From positions 3,348,001 to 3,412,000 of the forward strand of contig CP026511.1 of NCBI GenBank assembly GCA_004010935.1: a stretch of DNA of 64,000 bases, read 5' to 3'. Origin of the DNA: Pseudomonadaceae bacterium SI-3. GTDB lineage: Bacteria > Pseudomonadota > Gammaproteobacteria > Pseudomonadales > Pseudomonadaceae. A program made the position numbers and the translations under genes. Below are positions 47,669-57,557 of this stretch, piece by piece (the first letter of the stretch is position 1; each line of letters begins with the position of its first letter). The notes under the pieces are model-generated. The model was given only the letters and a program-made list of their open reading frames with translations. It had not been told where the DNA came from and made no database searches.

Positions 47669-48976
47669 ATGCAAGAAGAATTGAACACCTGGCTGGCATG
47701 GCTGAGCGAACATGCAGAGCTGCAGACACTTGTGTCCAGCGCCGCGCTGATATTCGCCGCCTGGCTCGCCAACTGGGTGGTCAAACGGATCCTCGTCCGC
47801 GGCCTGTACAAGGTGCTGCGCAGCTCACGTGAAACCGAGTTGCAGGATTTCGGCATTATCCGTCGGCTGTCCAACATCGTACCGGCGCTGGTGCTTTCCG
47901 TTGGCGTAAACGCTGTACCGGGCTTGCCGGAAGCAGCTGTCACGGTGGTGCGCAACGTGTGTGGTGGTTTCATCGTACTCACCATCGCGCTCGCTCTGGG
48001 CGCGCTGCTGGACATCATCAATATGATGTACCGGCGCCGATCGGATGCGCATGTGCACCCGATCAAGGGCTATCTGCAAGTCATCAAGATCGTGATTTAT
48101 GCGGTCGCGACCATTCTCATCATTGCCACTCTGATCGATCGCTCACCACTGATCCTGCTGTCCGGCCTCGGCGCCATGGCCGCGGTCCTACTTTTGATCT
48201 TCCAGGACACCATCCTTTCGCTGGTGGCCAGCGTACAGATCACCTCCAACGATTTGATCCGCGTCGGCGACTGGGTGGAAATGCCGCAGCTGAATGTCGA
48301 TGGCGACGTCATCGACATCGCGCTGCATACCGTGAAGGTGCAGAACTGGGACAAGACCATCAGCAACATCCCGACCAAGCGCTTTATCAGCGACTCGTTC
48401 AAGAACTGGCGGGGCATGCAGGAAAGCGGCGGCCGCAGGATCAAGCGCAGCCTATTTCTGGATCAGCAAAGCGTGCATTTTCTCAGCAGCGACGAATGCG
48501 AGCGCCTGCATCGTTTCAACCTGCTCGATGAATACCTCACCGAAAAACGCCGAGAGATTGACGAGTGGAATGCCAAGCTTGAAGAGCGCGGCAAGGAGCC
48601 GGTGAATACTCGACGCATCACCAACATTGGCAGCTTCCGTGCCTACGTAGAGCGCTACCTGCGCAGCCATGGAGGCATTCACCAAGGCATGACCCTGATG
48701 GTGCGCCAGCTCAGCCCTACCGCTGACGGCTTGCCGCTCGAGATTTACTGCTTCACCAACACCGTCGCCTGGACCCAGTACGAGGCCATCCAGTCAGACA
48801 TTTTCGATCACCTACTGGCGATCCTGCCCGAGTTCGGCCTGCGCGTGTTCCAGCACCCGAGCGGTGCGGACATGCGCGAGGGCTATGGCTCGGTCAGCCA
48901 GCTGCTTAGCCGACCGATGCCGCAGTTGCCCCAACCGAGCGACCGGCTCGACGACGACAAGATCCAGGACGGCTGA
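47669..48976 (+). CDS. ybdG: MscS-family mechanosensitive channel, YbdG type
   Basis: A 435-residue channel with about five membrane segments and a cytoplasmic MscS domain. The segments LLSGLGAMAAVLLLIFQDT, NDLIRVGDWVEMP, DVIDIALHTVKVQNWDKT and DSFKNWRGMQESGGRRIKRS resemble E. coli YbdG, a small-conductance osmotic channel, along the whole length. It should release solutes on hypo-osmotic shock. GAGGA precedes the ATG. Confidence 0.9.
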   Translation: MQEELNTWLAWLSEHAELQTLVSSAALIFAAWLANWVVKRILVRGLYKVLRSSRETELQDFGIIRRLSNIVPALVLSVGVNAVPGLPEAAVTVVRNVCGGFIVLTIALALGALLDIINMMYRRRSDAHVHPIKGYLQVIKIVIYAVATILIIATLIDRSPLILLSGLGAMAAVLLLIFQDTILSLVASVQITSNDLIRVGDWVEMPQLNVDGDVIDIALHTVKVQNWDKTISNIPTKRFISDSFKNWRGMQESGGRRIKRSLFLDQQSVHFLSSDECERLHRFNLLDEYLTEKRREIDEWNAKLEERGKEPVNTRRITNIGSFRAYVERYLRSHGGIHQGMTLMVRQLSPTADGLPLEIYCFTNTVAWTQYEAIQSDIFDHLLAILPEFGLRVFQHPSGADMREGYGSVSQLLSRPMPQLPQPSDRLDDDKIQDG

Positions 48977-48978
48977 TT

Positions 48979-49010
48979 GCAGCCAGCAGTGGAAGACCAC
49001 CGCTGGCTGC
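48979..49010. terminator. hairpin between converging ybdG and oprC
   Basis: Stem GCAGCCAGC-A-GTGG, loop AAGA, CCAC-C-GCTGGCTGC; a near-perfect 13-base-pair stem between converging genes. No T run on either side, so termination is less certain. Confidence 0.65.
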
Positions 49011-49033
49011 TTCATGCCTGCTGAAAATGCGTG

Positions 49034-51223
49034 TCAGAAGCTCATGTCGACCCGCGCCCAATAGGTGCGGCCCGGCTCGTTGACACGACGGGTTGCGTCG
49101 AGCCCGTAGTCGGCGAAGCCCGCGCTGCCGGCCAGGTTGAGGTGCTCGCTGTAGGCTTTGTCCAACAGATTGTCCACTCCCGCGCTTAACTTGAAGTGCT
49201 GATCCAAACGATAGGCACCGTTGACCGCCAGCACGCCAAAGCCGGCACTCTCGTCGAAGTCCTTGCCGACGACGGTGCCCTGGTTTTTTGCAACCCGGCC
49301 CTGCGACGCGACCACTCGCCAGAGGCCACTGGTGCTCCAGTCGTCACGCTCGTAGGTCAGGCCAAACCGCCCCTCCAGCGGCGGGATCTGCGGCATGGCA
49401 CGGTCATCGCTGCGGTTCTTTCCCCATGCGTAGGCAAGGCTCGCATCGCCTTTCCAGTTGCGGGTGAACCGGTAGCTTGCGCCCATCTCGCCACCGGCAA
49501 TGGCGGCGTCAATGTTGCTTACCTCCGCGCGGAGCATGCTGGGCATCACGCCGGGCACATAGCTGAACAGGATGTAGTCTTCGACCAAGCCGGCGTACGC
49601 GGAGACCCAGGCTTGCAGCAGGCCATCGGCGTACTGCAGGCCGATATCCAGCTGCGTGGTCTTCTCCGGCCGCACAGAATCGAACGGCTGCACGCTACCG
49701 ACCGGACCGGGGTTGGAGACGAACAGCTCCCAGTAATCAGGGAACCGTTCGGCATGACCGAGGCCGGCGTACCCGGTGACCGGCATGCTGGCGAGCTCTT
49801 TTTCATAGCGCATGAAGCCGCTGTAGAGCGTGTCACGCCGGGTATCCCCTGCCGTCGGATTGGTCCAATCCTCACTGACCGGCATGCCCATCATGTTCTT
49901 CAGCGTCGGGTGATGGCTGTTGAAGAATGCTCGCTCATCGGTCGCCTCGTGCAGATCCAGCCGCAGACCGCTGATGACTTTCTCGCGTTCGCTGAGCTGC
50001 CAGGTCAGCTCGCCAAACAGGCCGTAGCTGTGCAGGACGGCATCCGGCACCCAGGGCAGCGCGTCGCTACCCGCCGCCGCCACCATCTGATTGACTGCAC
50101 CGGTCGGGTTCATGACCTTGCGATGCTCGCTGCGCTGCGCATCAATGCCGGCCTTCAAGGCGACATCTGACCATTGCCAGGTGCCGACCAGTCGGCCACC
50201 GAGCGTGCGGCGGTCGACCCGCGACAGGGTCGGCTGGGTCATCATCATTGTCGGAACGAAGTCGCGCAGGCTGTAGTTGTCCATGACGTGGTCGGCGTAG
50301 TTGTAATAGACCTGCGCCTCCAGCCCGTAGAACGTCTCGCCGATATTGGTCTTCTCGAAGCGCAGCCCGAGACTTTCACGCTGGAACTGGCTGCCATCCA
50401 TGCCCCGTCCAGCGTAGCGGGCGAAGCCGTCGCCACGGCCTGCGGTCAGCTCGACCAAGGTGTCCGCATCCGGCGTCCAGCCGAGCGCGACATCGGTGTT
50501 CCACTTGTCATAGCGCGACGGCACGGTATCGCCATCGCCGTCCGCGTAGTCGTCAGCCTGCGAGCTGTTGGCCATCAGCCGCGCGTAGCCCTGTGTGCTA
50601 CCGGCGGCGGCGTCCAAGTTGCGGTCGAAGCGACCGTTAGAGCCGGTCAGCAGACTGGCGTTGAGGCGGTAGTCGGGTTCGCTGAACTGCTCCGGCTCGC
50701 GCTCGAAAAGCACCGTGGCCGCCGAAGCGCCGGGCCCCCAGAGCACGGTTTGCGGCCCTTTGATGACGGTTAGCTTGTCGAAAGTGTCCGGGCTGATATA
50801 GGAGCTCGGCGAATCCATGCGGTTCGGACACGCACCAAGCATTTCGCCGCCATTGCTGAGCAGTTTCAACCGAGAGCCGAACATACCGCGGAACACCGGA
50901 TCGCCGTTTACTCCACCGTTGCGCACCGCGGAGAAGCCCGGAATGGTCTTCAGATAATCCGCGCCTTCGCTGGCCGGCATTGGCTGGCGCGGGATCTTGG
51001 GATCGGTGACCACTTTAAGCGGGGATTGCTGCGCCACGCCGGTAATGATCATGGGCGTGAGCTGGATGGTCGATTCGGGGTTGGCTTCAGCGGCCATGCC
51101 TTGGCCCGCCAAGGCGCTTAACAGCGCGAGGTGAGCCAACTGCCAACGCAAGCGCAAAGGATGCAGGGAAAGGTTGACGGGCAGACGCGAGGCTACCGCC
51201 CGCACAGGGGTGATTCTGGACAT
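49034..51223 (-). CDS. oprC: TonB-dependent copper receptor OprC
   Basis: A 729-residue outer-membrane receptor. A cleavable signal peptide ends near AAEA (residues 44-47). The plug domain has VTDPKIPRQPMPASEGADYL and GGEMLGACPNRMDSPSSY. Cys132 and Met136 (CPNRM) form the CxxxM copper site described for P. aeruginosa OprC; the ending TYWARVDMSF is a barrel C-terminus. It imports copper through TonB energy. The DUF2946 gene lies 54 bases upstream on the same strand; the gene downstream converges. Confidence 0.92.
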   Translation of the reverse strand: MSRITPVRAVASRLPVNLSLHPLRLRWQLAHLALLSALAGQGMAAEANPESTIQLTPMIITGVAQQSPLKVVTDPKIPRQPMPASEGADYLKTIPGFSAVRNGGVNGDPVFRGMFGSRLKLLSNGGEMLGACPNRMDSPSSYISPDTFDKLTVIKGPQTVLWGPGASAATVLFEREPEQFSEPDYRLNASLLTGSNGRFDRNLDAAAGSTQGYARLMANSSQADDYADGDGDTVPSRYDKWNTDVALGWTPDADTLVELTAGRGDGFARYAGRGMDGSQFQRESLGLRFEKTNIGETFYGLEAQVYYNYADHVMDNYSLRDFVPTMMMTQPTLSRVDRRTLGGRLVGTWQWSDVALKAGIDAQRSEHRKVMNPTGAVNQMVAAAGSDALPWVPDAVLHSYGLFGELTWQLSEREKVISGLRLDLHEATDERAFFNSHHPTLKNMMGMPVSEDWTNPTAGDTRRDTLYSGFMRYEKELASMPVTGYAGLGHAERFPDYWELFVSNPGPVGSVQPFDSVRPEKTTQLDIGLQYADGLLQAWVSAYAGLVEDYILFSYVPGVMPSMLRAEVSNIDAAIAGGEMGASYRFTRNWKGDASLAYAWGKNRSDDRAMPQIPPLEGRFGLTYERDDWSTSGLWRVVASQGRVAKNQGTVVGKDFDESAGFGVLAVNGAYRLDQHFKLSAGVDNLLDKAYSEHLNLAGSAGFADYGLDATRRVNEPGRTYWARVDMSF

Positions 51224-51277
51224 AAAGATCTTCCACTTCTGAGATTTAGGAGGAACCGCGCGTTAGCGGCTCGGAAA

Positions 51278-51679
51278 TCAGCAGTGGAATACGGGTGGGG
51301 CCCGCGCATATCCGCCGGTGAGGCGTGGCATGGCCGGCAGCGGCTGTTGAGGAATCAGCCGTGCGTAAACAGGCGGGAAATAAGGCAACGCAGGTGCGAA
51401 GGCCAGCACCAACGGCGGACTCAGCGTCAACAGCTCACAGTAACCACAGAGGTCGAGCGAAGCGAGCCAGGCCGGCTGGCTATCCGAGCGCGATGGAGAA
51501 TGCACCGCTGACGGATGACCTTTTGCATCGTGATGATGATGCTGGTGCGCGATCGGAGCTGCAGCGTCGGGATGGGCAGCCTTAAGCTGCGACGCTGAAT
51601 AGAGCGGTCCCACATGGATCATCAGCATGGCAAAAAGGCCAAGCCAGAGACCCGCTGTGAACTGTCCTTTGCGTCTCAC
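51278..51679 (-). CDS. DUF2946 protein, copper-linked
   Basis: A 133-residue exported or membrane protein with an N-terminal hydrophobic segment (about 8-27), a His-rich stretch HQHHHHDAKGH (about 45-55), and LCGYCELL (two Cys) near 78-85, the mark of DUF2946. The His and Cys residues could bind copper. Placed before oprC, as in other Pseudomonas copper loci, it is likely part of its operon. Confidence 0.82.
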   Translation of the reverse strand: MRRKGQFTAGLWLGLFAMLMIHVGPLYSASQLKAAHPDAAAPIAHQHHHHDAKGHPSAVHSPSRSDSQPAWLASLDLCGYCELLTLSPPLVLAFAPALPYFPPVYARLIPQQPLPAMPRLTGGYARAPPVFHC

Positions 51680-51976
51680 GTAAATCCTGCCGTGGATCGG
51701 CTACTGCTCGTCGTGGCCGGATGATCGCACGCCCCGAGGCGCAGGGTGAGTGCGACACGGGGCCGCAATCGAGCCGAGCAATCAATCTTCGATTACGGCG
51801 ACCAATCGACTGTTTATTTTCCTTTATGGATTTTTATTAGTGTTTTTAACCATTTTTTCGGAGACGGTTGCAATACCCGATAGCTGCGCCCTACATTCGG
51901 ACCATAAATACGCATCGACCTGCTCTGCCCTCCCTGCTTCGCGCCGCGCTTCGGGGAGCTGCTCAAGGAAATCGCC
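51680..51976 (+). promoter_or_regulatory. leuA upstream region, with an A/T-rich stretch
   Basis: 297 bases between the divergent DUF2946 gene and leuA. An unusually T-rich run lies at about 51808-51860. It probably contains the leuA promoter. I found no leucine-rich leader peptide with terminator, so classical attenuation is not supported. It also must hold the promoter of the DUF2946-oprC pair. Confidence 0.5.
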
Positions 51977-53647
51977 ATGACCATGCTCAAAGATCCTTCA
52001 AACAAATATCGCGCGTTTCCGGTGATCAATCTGCCTGACCGTACCTGGCCATCGCAGACCATCACTCAGGCTCCGATCTGGCTGAGCTCCGATTTGCGCG
52101 ACGGCAACCAGTCGCTGATCGAGCCGATGGACGCGGCGAAGAAGATGCGTTTCTTCAAGACGCTGGTGCAGATCGGCCTGAAGGAGATCGAAGTGGGCTT
52201 TCCCTCGGCATCGCAGACCGATTTTGATTTCGTTCGCGAGCTGATCCAAGGTGGGCATATTCCGGATGACGTCACCATTCAAGTGCTGACCCAGGCTCGC
52301 GAGGACCTGATCACCCGCACCTTCGAATCGCTCAAGGGTGCCAAACGGGCCATCGTTCATTACTACAACGCGACGGCACCGAGCTTCCGCCGCATCGTGT
52401 TCAACCAAGACAAGGCTGGTGTGGTGAACATCGCCGTCGCCGCTGCGCAGGTGGTCAAGCGTCTCGCCGATGCGGCGCCGGAAACCGATTGGCGCTTCGA
52501 ATATTCGCCCGAGGTGTTCAGCTCCACTGAGACCGACTTCGCCGTCGAGGTCTGCAACGCGGTGATCGACGTATTCCAACCGACGCCTGAGAAGAAGCTG
52601 ATCCTCAACCTGCCGGCCACCGTTGAGGCCGCCACTCCGAATATCTATGCCGACCAGATTGAATATTTTGGCTGCCAGATCAACAAGCGCGACTGCGTGC
52701 TGATTAGCCTGCACACCCACAACGACCGCGGCACGGGCGTTGCTGCCACCGAATTGGGCCTGATGGCCGGGGCGGATCGCGTCGAGGGCTGCCTGTTCGG
52801 CAACGGCGAGCGCACCGGCAATGTCGATCTGGTGACCGTAGCGCTGAACATGTACAGCCAGGGTGTCGATCCGCAGTTGGATTTTTCCGACATCGATGCC
52901 GTGCGCAAGGTCGTCGAGGAATGCAACCAGTTGCCGGTCCATCCGCGCCATCCCTACGTCGGCGATCTGGTTCACACAGCTTTCTCCGGCTCACACCAGG
53001 ACGCGATTCGCAAAGGCTTCAGCCAACAGGATCCGAATGGCGTGTGGGAAGTGCCCTACCTGCCAATCGACCCGGCTGACATCGGTCGCAGCTACGAGGC
53101 GGTGATTCGCGTCAACAGTCAGTCCGGCAAAGGCGGCATCACCTACTTGCTGGAGCAGGAGTACGGCATCAGCTTGCCGCGCCGGATGCAGATCGAGTTC
53201 AGCCAGGTGGTGCAGAAGGAAACCGATCGTCTGGGACTGGAGATGAACGCCAAGCAGATCTACTCCCTGCTGGAGGGTGAATACCTGCAAGCCACGGCGC
53301 CGTACGCCCTGAAGAGCCATCGTTTGCAGGAAGAAAACGGCACCAGCGCTGTGGAGGTGGAAGTCACCAGCGAGGGTGAAACCATGCACTGGCGCGGGAT
53401 CGGCAAGGGGCCGCTGGAAGCGCTGGTCGCCGGCTTGCCGGTGAAGCTGGAGATCATGGATTACCACGAGCACTCGATCGGTGCCGGCAGCAATGCACGG
53501 GCCGCGGCCTATATCGAAGTGCGTCTGGATGGCGAGCGCCCGCTGCATGGCATCGGCATTGACGAAAACATCACCACCGCCAGCATTCGCGCCTTGTTCA
53601 GCGCCCTCAACCGGGCACTGCGTGAGGCCGAGCTGAAAGCAGCCTGA
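51977..53647 (+). CDS. leuA: 2-isopropylmalate synthase
   Basis: A 556-residue LeuA of the long type, the first enzyme of leucine synthesis (acetyl-CoA + 2-oxoisovalerate). The catalytic barrel shows [17 protein letters not shown] and [18 protein letters not shown] (HxH metal site), and [14 protein letters not shown]-terminal LeuA dimer domain (about 430-550), the usual site of leucine feedback, is present. AAGGAAAT precedes ATG 51977. Confidence 0.96.
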   Translation: MTMLKDPSNKYRAFPVINLPDRTWPSQTITQAPIWLSSDLRDGNQSLIEPMDAAKKMRFFKTLVQIGLKEIEVGFPSASQTDFDFVRELIQGGHIPDDVTIQVLTQAREDLITRTFESLKGAKRAIVHYYNATAPSFRRIVFNQDKAGVVNIAVAAAQVVKRLADAAPETDWRFEYSPEVFSSTETDFAVEVCNAVIDVFQPTPEKKLILNLPATVEAATPNIYADQIEYFGCQINKRDCVLISLHTHNDRGTGVAATELGLMAGADRVEGCLFGNGERTGNVDLVTVALNMYSQGVDPQLDFSDIDAVRKVVEECNQLPVHPRHPYVGDLVHTAFSGSHQDAIRKGFSQQDPNGVWEVPYLPIDPADIGRSYEAVIRVNSQSGKGGITYLLEQEYGISLPRRMQIEFSQVVQKETDRLGLEMNAKQIYSLLEGEYLQATAPYALKSHRLQEENGTSAVEVEVTSEGETMHWRGIGKGPLEALVAGLPVKLEIMDYHEHSIGAGSNARAAAYIEVRLDGERPLHGIGIDENITTASIRALFSALNRALREAELKAA

Positions 53648-53960
53648 CCGGAAATGGCGGGTTCTGCGTAGGGCCCGCCACGCTGCAACTAGAGCCGCCT
53701 GGGAGGCGGCACGATGGCCCACCGCTTGCCGCTACTCTGACGGCAGCATCTGCCCCAGCGTTTCGTCGCAGCATGACAGACGATCAATCCCTCGCCAAAG
53801 AACCCGGCGCATCACGTACCGAACACCTGCGCCTGGGCCAGGTCTATCTCATTCCAGCAGAAATGCGTGAGTCATCGGCAGGATTGTGCAACCGGTCCTG
53901 TTCGCTATAGGCATAGGCTTGAGCACTTCCGCCACCCGATAAAACGCCACAGGAGCGCTC
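53648..53960 (+). other. leuA-adh intergenic region with two hairpins and a possible small ORF
   Basis: 313 bases. Two hairpins follow leuA: TGGCGGG/CCCGCCA (53655-53680) and GCCGCCT-GGG-AGGCGGC (53694-53710), without T runs. A 45-codon open frame at 53773-53910 (MTDDQSLAKEPG...) has no ribosome site and no family that I recognise; it may be a relic. The adh promoter should be near 53900. Confidence 0.5.
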
Positions 53961-55019
53961 ATGAGCACAACCATCGGTTACGCCGCATTTGATCCAAGCA
54001 CACCACTCGCACCTCATACCTTCTCGCGCCGTGCCGTAGGGCCGAACGATGTGCAGATCGACATTCTCTTCTGCGGCGTCTGCCATTCGGATCTGCACAC
54101 CGCCCGCAACGAATGGCACAACACCCTCTACCCCTCCGTTCCGGGCCACGAGATCGTTGGCCGGGTCAGTGCCGTTGGCGAGTCGGTCAACCGCTTCAAG
54201 GTCGGCGACATCGCTGGCGTCGGCTGCCTGGTCGACAGCTGTCAGAGCTGCCCCTCTTGCGGCGAGGGCCTCGAGCAGTATTGCGAGAATGGTTTTGTCG
54301 GCACCTACAATGGTCCCGCGTTCGGCGGTGGCGAGAACACCTTTGGCGGCTATTCCGACAACATCGTGGTGAACGAGAAATTCGTCCTGCGCATCTCACA
54401 TACTGAAGACAAGCTTGCCGCTGTCGCGCCCTTGCTATGTGCAGGCATCACCACCTATTCGCCGCTGCGCCAGTGGAAGGTTGGCCCTGGTCAAAAGGTC
54501 GGCGTGGTCGGTCTCGGAGGCCTTGGGCATATGGCGGTGAAGATCGCCAATGCCATGGGCGCGCATGTCGTGCTGTTCACCACCTCGCCCGGCAAGAAGG
54601 AAGACGCCCTGCGTCTGGGCGCCAGCGAAGTTGTGGTGTCGAAGAACCAGGACGAGATGAGCGCGCACCTGAACAGCTTCGACTTCATTCTCAATACCGT
54701 TGCAGCGCCCCACAATCTTGATGCTTTCCTGTCGCTGCTCAAGCGCGACGCGACCATGACCCTGGTGGGGGCACCGGCTTCGCCGCATCCCTCGCCGAGC
54801 GTGTTCGGCTTGATTTTCAAGCGCCGTCGTTTGGCCGGCTCGCTGATTGGCGGCATTGCCGAAACGCAGGAGATGCTCGACTTTTGCGCCGAACACAACA
54901 TCGTCTCGGATATCGAGATGATCGATATCCAGACCATCAACGAGGCCTACGACCGCATGCTCAAGAGTGACGTGAAATACCGCTTCGTCATCGACATGGC
55001 CTCGCTGAAGTCTGCGTAA
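53961..55019 (+). CDS. zinc-dependent alcohol/aldehyde dehydrogenase (YahK/AdhC-like)
   Basis: A 352-residue medium-chain dehydrogenase. It has catalytic zinc ligands in CGVCHSDLH and PGHEIVGRVSAVG, four structural-zinc cysteines in SCQSCPSCGEGLEQYC, and the nucleotide-binding VGVVGLGGLGHMAVK. The subfamily, cinnamyl-alcohol dehydrogenase-like YahK, usually reduces aldehydes with NADPH. It is a stand-alone gene; AGGAGCG precedes the ATG and a hairpin follows. Confidence 0.92.
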   Translation: MSTTIGYAAFDPSTPLAPHTFSRRAVGPNDVQIDILFCGVCHSDLHTARNEWHNTLYPSVPGHEIVGRVSAVGESVNRFKVGDIAGVGCLVDSCQSCPSCGEGLEQYCENGFVGTYNGPAFGGGENTFGGYSDNIVVNEKFVLRISHTEDKLAAVAPLLCAGITTYSPLRQWKVGPGQKVGVVGLGGLGHMAVKIANAMGAHVVLFTTSPGKKEDALRLGASEVVVSKNQDEMSAHLNSFDFILNTVAAPHNLDAFLSLLKRDATMTLVGAPASPHPSPSVFGLIFKRRRLAGSLIGGIAETQEMLDFCAEHNIVSDIEMIDIQTINEAYDRMLKSDVKYRFVIDMASLKSA

Positions 55020-55029
55020 TCCGTCCACC

Positions 55030-55057
55030 ACGGGCGCGCCTGGCGAAGCGCGCCCGT
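55030..55057 (+). terminator. hairpin after the alcohol dehydrogenase gene
   Basis: ACGGGCGCGC paired with GCGCGCCCGT, loop of 8 bases, 10 bases after the stop; followed by GATCAAAAAT rather than a T run. Confidence 0.65.
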
Positions 55058-55138
55058 GATCAAAAATAGCGGGCTCAAACCGGCCCTTCCCTCTTTGCCG
55101 CCGAGCCGCTAAGGTCGCCGACCTTCTGAGGAGTCGGC

Positions 55139-55996
55139 ATGCGCTACCTGATTTTCGTCACCCTGCTGTGGGCGTTTTCCTTCAACCTGATCGGCGCCTA
55201 CCTCGCTGGCCAGGTGGACAGCTATTTCGCTGTGCTGACCCGCGTAGTGCTGGCCGGCCTGGTATTCCTGGCTCTGACTCGCTGGCGCGGCGTTGCACCG
55301 GGCTTCATAGCGGGCGTCACGCTCGTCGGCGCGTTGCAGTTCGGCGTCACCTACCTCTGCCTGTACCTGAGCTTCAACGTACTGACGGTCGCCGAAGTCC
55401 TCTTATTCACAGTACTGACGCCGTTGCACGTGACGTTGATTGACGACGCGTTGAACCGCCGTTTCAACCCCTGGGCACTGGTAGCAGCCGCCGTTGCGGT
55501 ATTCGGTGCCGGGCTGATTCGCTATGACGGTGTTTCTCGCGACTTTCTCGGTGGTTTCCTGCTGATGCAGTTGGCTAACTTCACCTTTGCCGCCGGCCAG
55601 GTTGGCTACAAGCATCTGGCACAGCGTTATCCATCCGATATTCCACTCCATCGTCGCTTCGGCTACTTCTTCATGGGTGCGCTGCTGATCGTACTGCCGG
55701 CCTGGCTACTGTTCGGCAACCCGGAAAAACTGCCCACCACAACCGAACAATGGGCAGTGTTGATATGGATGGGTGTGCTGGCCACCGCACTCGGGCAATT
55801 CTGCTGGAACAAGGGCGCCACTTTGGTGGACGCCGGCACCCTGGCGGTGATGAACAACATGGCGGTGCCTGTGGGGCTGGTGCTCAATCTGCTGTTCTGG
55901 GGCACGCAGACCAATCTTCTGCTGCTGACGGTTGGCGGGCTGATCATCCTGGCGTCGCTGCGGATCAACCGGCTGGGTCACACGCAGGCTCAATGA
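55139..55996 (+). CDS. EamA/DMT superfamily transporter (carboxylate/amino-acid/amine type)
   Basis: A 285-residue protein with ten hydrophobic segments, two EamA repeats (about 1-130 and 145-280). Start MRYLIFVTLLWAFSFNLIGAY is typical. Such proteins export metabolites such as amino acids, or import amines; the substrate is unknown. GAGGAG precedes the ATG. Confidence 0.88.
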   Translation: MRYLIFVTLLWAFSFNLIGAYLAGQVDSYFAVLTRVVLAGLVFLALTRWRGVAPGFIAGVTLVGALQFGVTYLCLYLSFNVLTVAEVLLFTVLTPLHVTLIDDALNRRFNPWALVAAAVAVFGAGLIRYDGVSRDFLGGFLLMQLANFTFAAGQVGYKHLAQRYPSDIPLHRRFGYFFMGALLIVLPAWLLFGNPEKLPTTTEQWAVLIWMGVLATALGQFCWNKGATLVDAGTLAVMNNMAVPVGLVLNLLFWGTQTNLLLLTVGGLIILASLRINRLGHTQAQ

Positions 55997-56094
55997 CATT
56001 ATGTAAGTTATTGTTATATGTGGATTTATCAGAGCAATAGGTAAGATAGCGCGCCCCGCATGGATGCATTTCTCAGTCAGTCGTCGAGAATCCC

Positions 56095-56826
56095 ATGCGC
56101 TGTTACAGCCTGCTTCTGCTCGCCCTGCTTTTTCCTGTTCAGCTACACGCTGACGCTCCACGCACCTTTCGCGAGGCCAAGAAAATCGCCTGGCAGTTGT
56201 ACGCCGAGCGACCCGTGGATTTCTATTGCCGCTGTGCCTTCAAGGGCAAACAGATCGACCTGGCCAGTTGTGGCTACATTCCGCGCAAGCAGCCCAAGCG
56301 TGCCGCGAGGGTGGAATGGGAGCACATCGTTCCCGCATGGGTGATCGGCCATCAGCGCCAATGCTGGCAGGACGGTGGACGCAAACACTGCACGTCTACC
56401 GACCCGGTGTTCAGCCAGGCCGAAGCGGATCTGCACAATCTGGTACCGGTGGTTGGTGAAGTGAACGGCGACCGCAGCAATTACGGCTTCGGCATGCTCA
56501 GCGAGAAGCCCAGCCAGTACGGCGCTTGCCCCTTCGTGGTGAACTTCAAGCAACGCACGGCCATGCCACCGGCCTACGCCCGCGGCGCCATTGCCCGCAC
56601 TTACCTGTACATGAGCGAGCGCTACGGCCTGCGGCTGTCGAAGCAGGATCGCCGCCTGTATGACATATGGAATCGCCAATTCCCAATCGACGAGTGGGAA
56701 CGGTGGCGCAACCGCAGCGTCGCCTGCGTTCAGGGCAACGCCAACCCATACATCGGAGCAGTCGATTTGCGGCGCTGCGGCCGTTCGCTTTCGCGTGCGG
56801 CCTCAGCACCTGGCCGAGAAGGTTAG
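56095..56826 (+). CDS. endA: endonuclease I, secreted
   Basis: A 243-residue protein with signal peptide ending near LHADA (residue 19). The beta-beta-alpha metal nuclease motif is seen in VEWEHIVPAWVIGHQ and DLHNLVPVVGEVNGDRSNYGF. Several Cys pairs suggest periplasmic disulfides. It cleaves double-stranded DNA nonspecifically outside the cytoplasm. Confidence 0.92.
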   Translation: MRCYSLLLLALLFPVQLHADAPRTFREAKKIAWQLYAERPVDFYCRCAFKGKQIDLASCGYIPRKQPKRAARVEWEHIVPAWVIGHQRQCWQDGGRKHCTSTDPVFSQAEADLHNLVPVVGEVNGDRSNYGFGMLSEKPSQYGACPFVVNFKQRTAMPPAYARGAIARTYLYMSERYGLRLSKQDRRLYDIWNRQFPIDEWERWRNRSVACVQGNANPYIGAVDLRRCGRSLSRAASAPGREG

Positions 56827-56915
56827 CTGGCACACTTTGCCAAGCCGGGGCTCGCCGCGCTTACAGTTGCGGCTAACCCGGCAAGCACTGCATGCTGCCG
56901 GCTCTACCGTTAATC

Positions 56916-57554
56916 ATGGCGACGCCAATGCAAGACCGTACGCTTTACGCAGCGCTGGGATCGGGTGTACTGCTGGCATTGATCTGTTCCGCTGTTGCAC
57001 CCTACGACCGCGCAACCTGGCTGCTCGAGGTAGCGCCAGTGCTGATCGCCGCCCCACTGCTGATCTGGAGTCATCGGCGCTTTCCGTTGACCCACCTGCT
57101 TTATTGGGTGATCGCGATCCATGCGCTGGTGTTGATTCTTGGTGGCACCTATACCTATGCCCGCGTGCCGCCGGGGTTCTGGGTGCAGGACTGGTTTGAT
57201 CTGGCCCGCAACCCTTATGACAAGCTGGGCCATTTCATTCAGGGCGTAACACCCGCCTTGCTGGCGCGGGAAGTTCTGCTGCGTCATCGCTTCATTACCG
57301 GCGGCAAGATGCTGGGCTTTTTAGCACTTTGCGTCGCCCTGGCATTCAGTGCCTTTTATGAGCTGATCGAATGGTGGGTAGCGCTTGTCGCAGGCCAAGG
57401 TGCCGAGGACTTCCTGGGAACGCAGGGCGATCCATGGGATACCCAGTCGGACATGCTCATGGCGCTGATCGGCGCAGGCCTCTCTGTCACCCTTCTGGCG
57501 CGCATTCAAGACAAACACATCGCTCAGCTGGAGCGTTCGGCCAGGGCTGAGTAA
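56916..57554 (+). CDS. DUF2238 inner-membrane protein (YjdF family)
   Basis: About 212 residues with six hydrophobic segments. NPYDKLGHFIQGVTPALLARE and FYELIEWWVAL match DUF2238, with conserved His and Glu in the membrane. Function unknown. Three in-frame ATGs (56892, 56916, 56928) lack clear ribosome sites, so the start is uncertain. It lies 3 bases before the DUF2784 gene. Confidence 0.83.
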   Translation: MATPMQDRTLYAALGSGVLLALICSAVAPYDRATWLLEVAPVLIAAPLLIWSHRRFPLTHLLYWVIAIHALVLILGGTYTYARVPPGFWVQDWFDLARNPYDKLGHFIQGVTPALLAREVLLRHRFITGGKMLGFLALCVALAFSAFYELIEWWVALVAGQGAEDFLGTQGDPWDTQSDMLMALIGAGLSVTLLARIQDKHIAQLERSARAE

Positions 57555-57557
57555 GCC

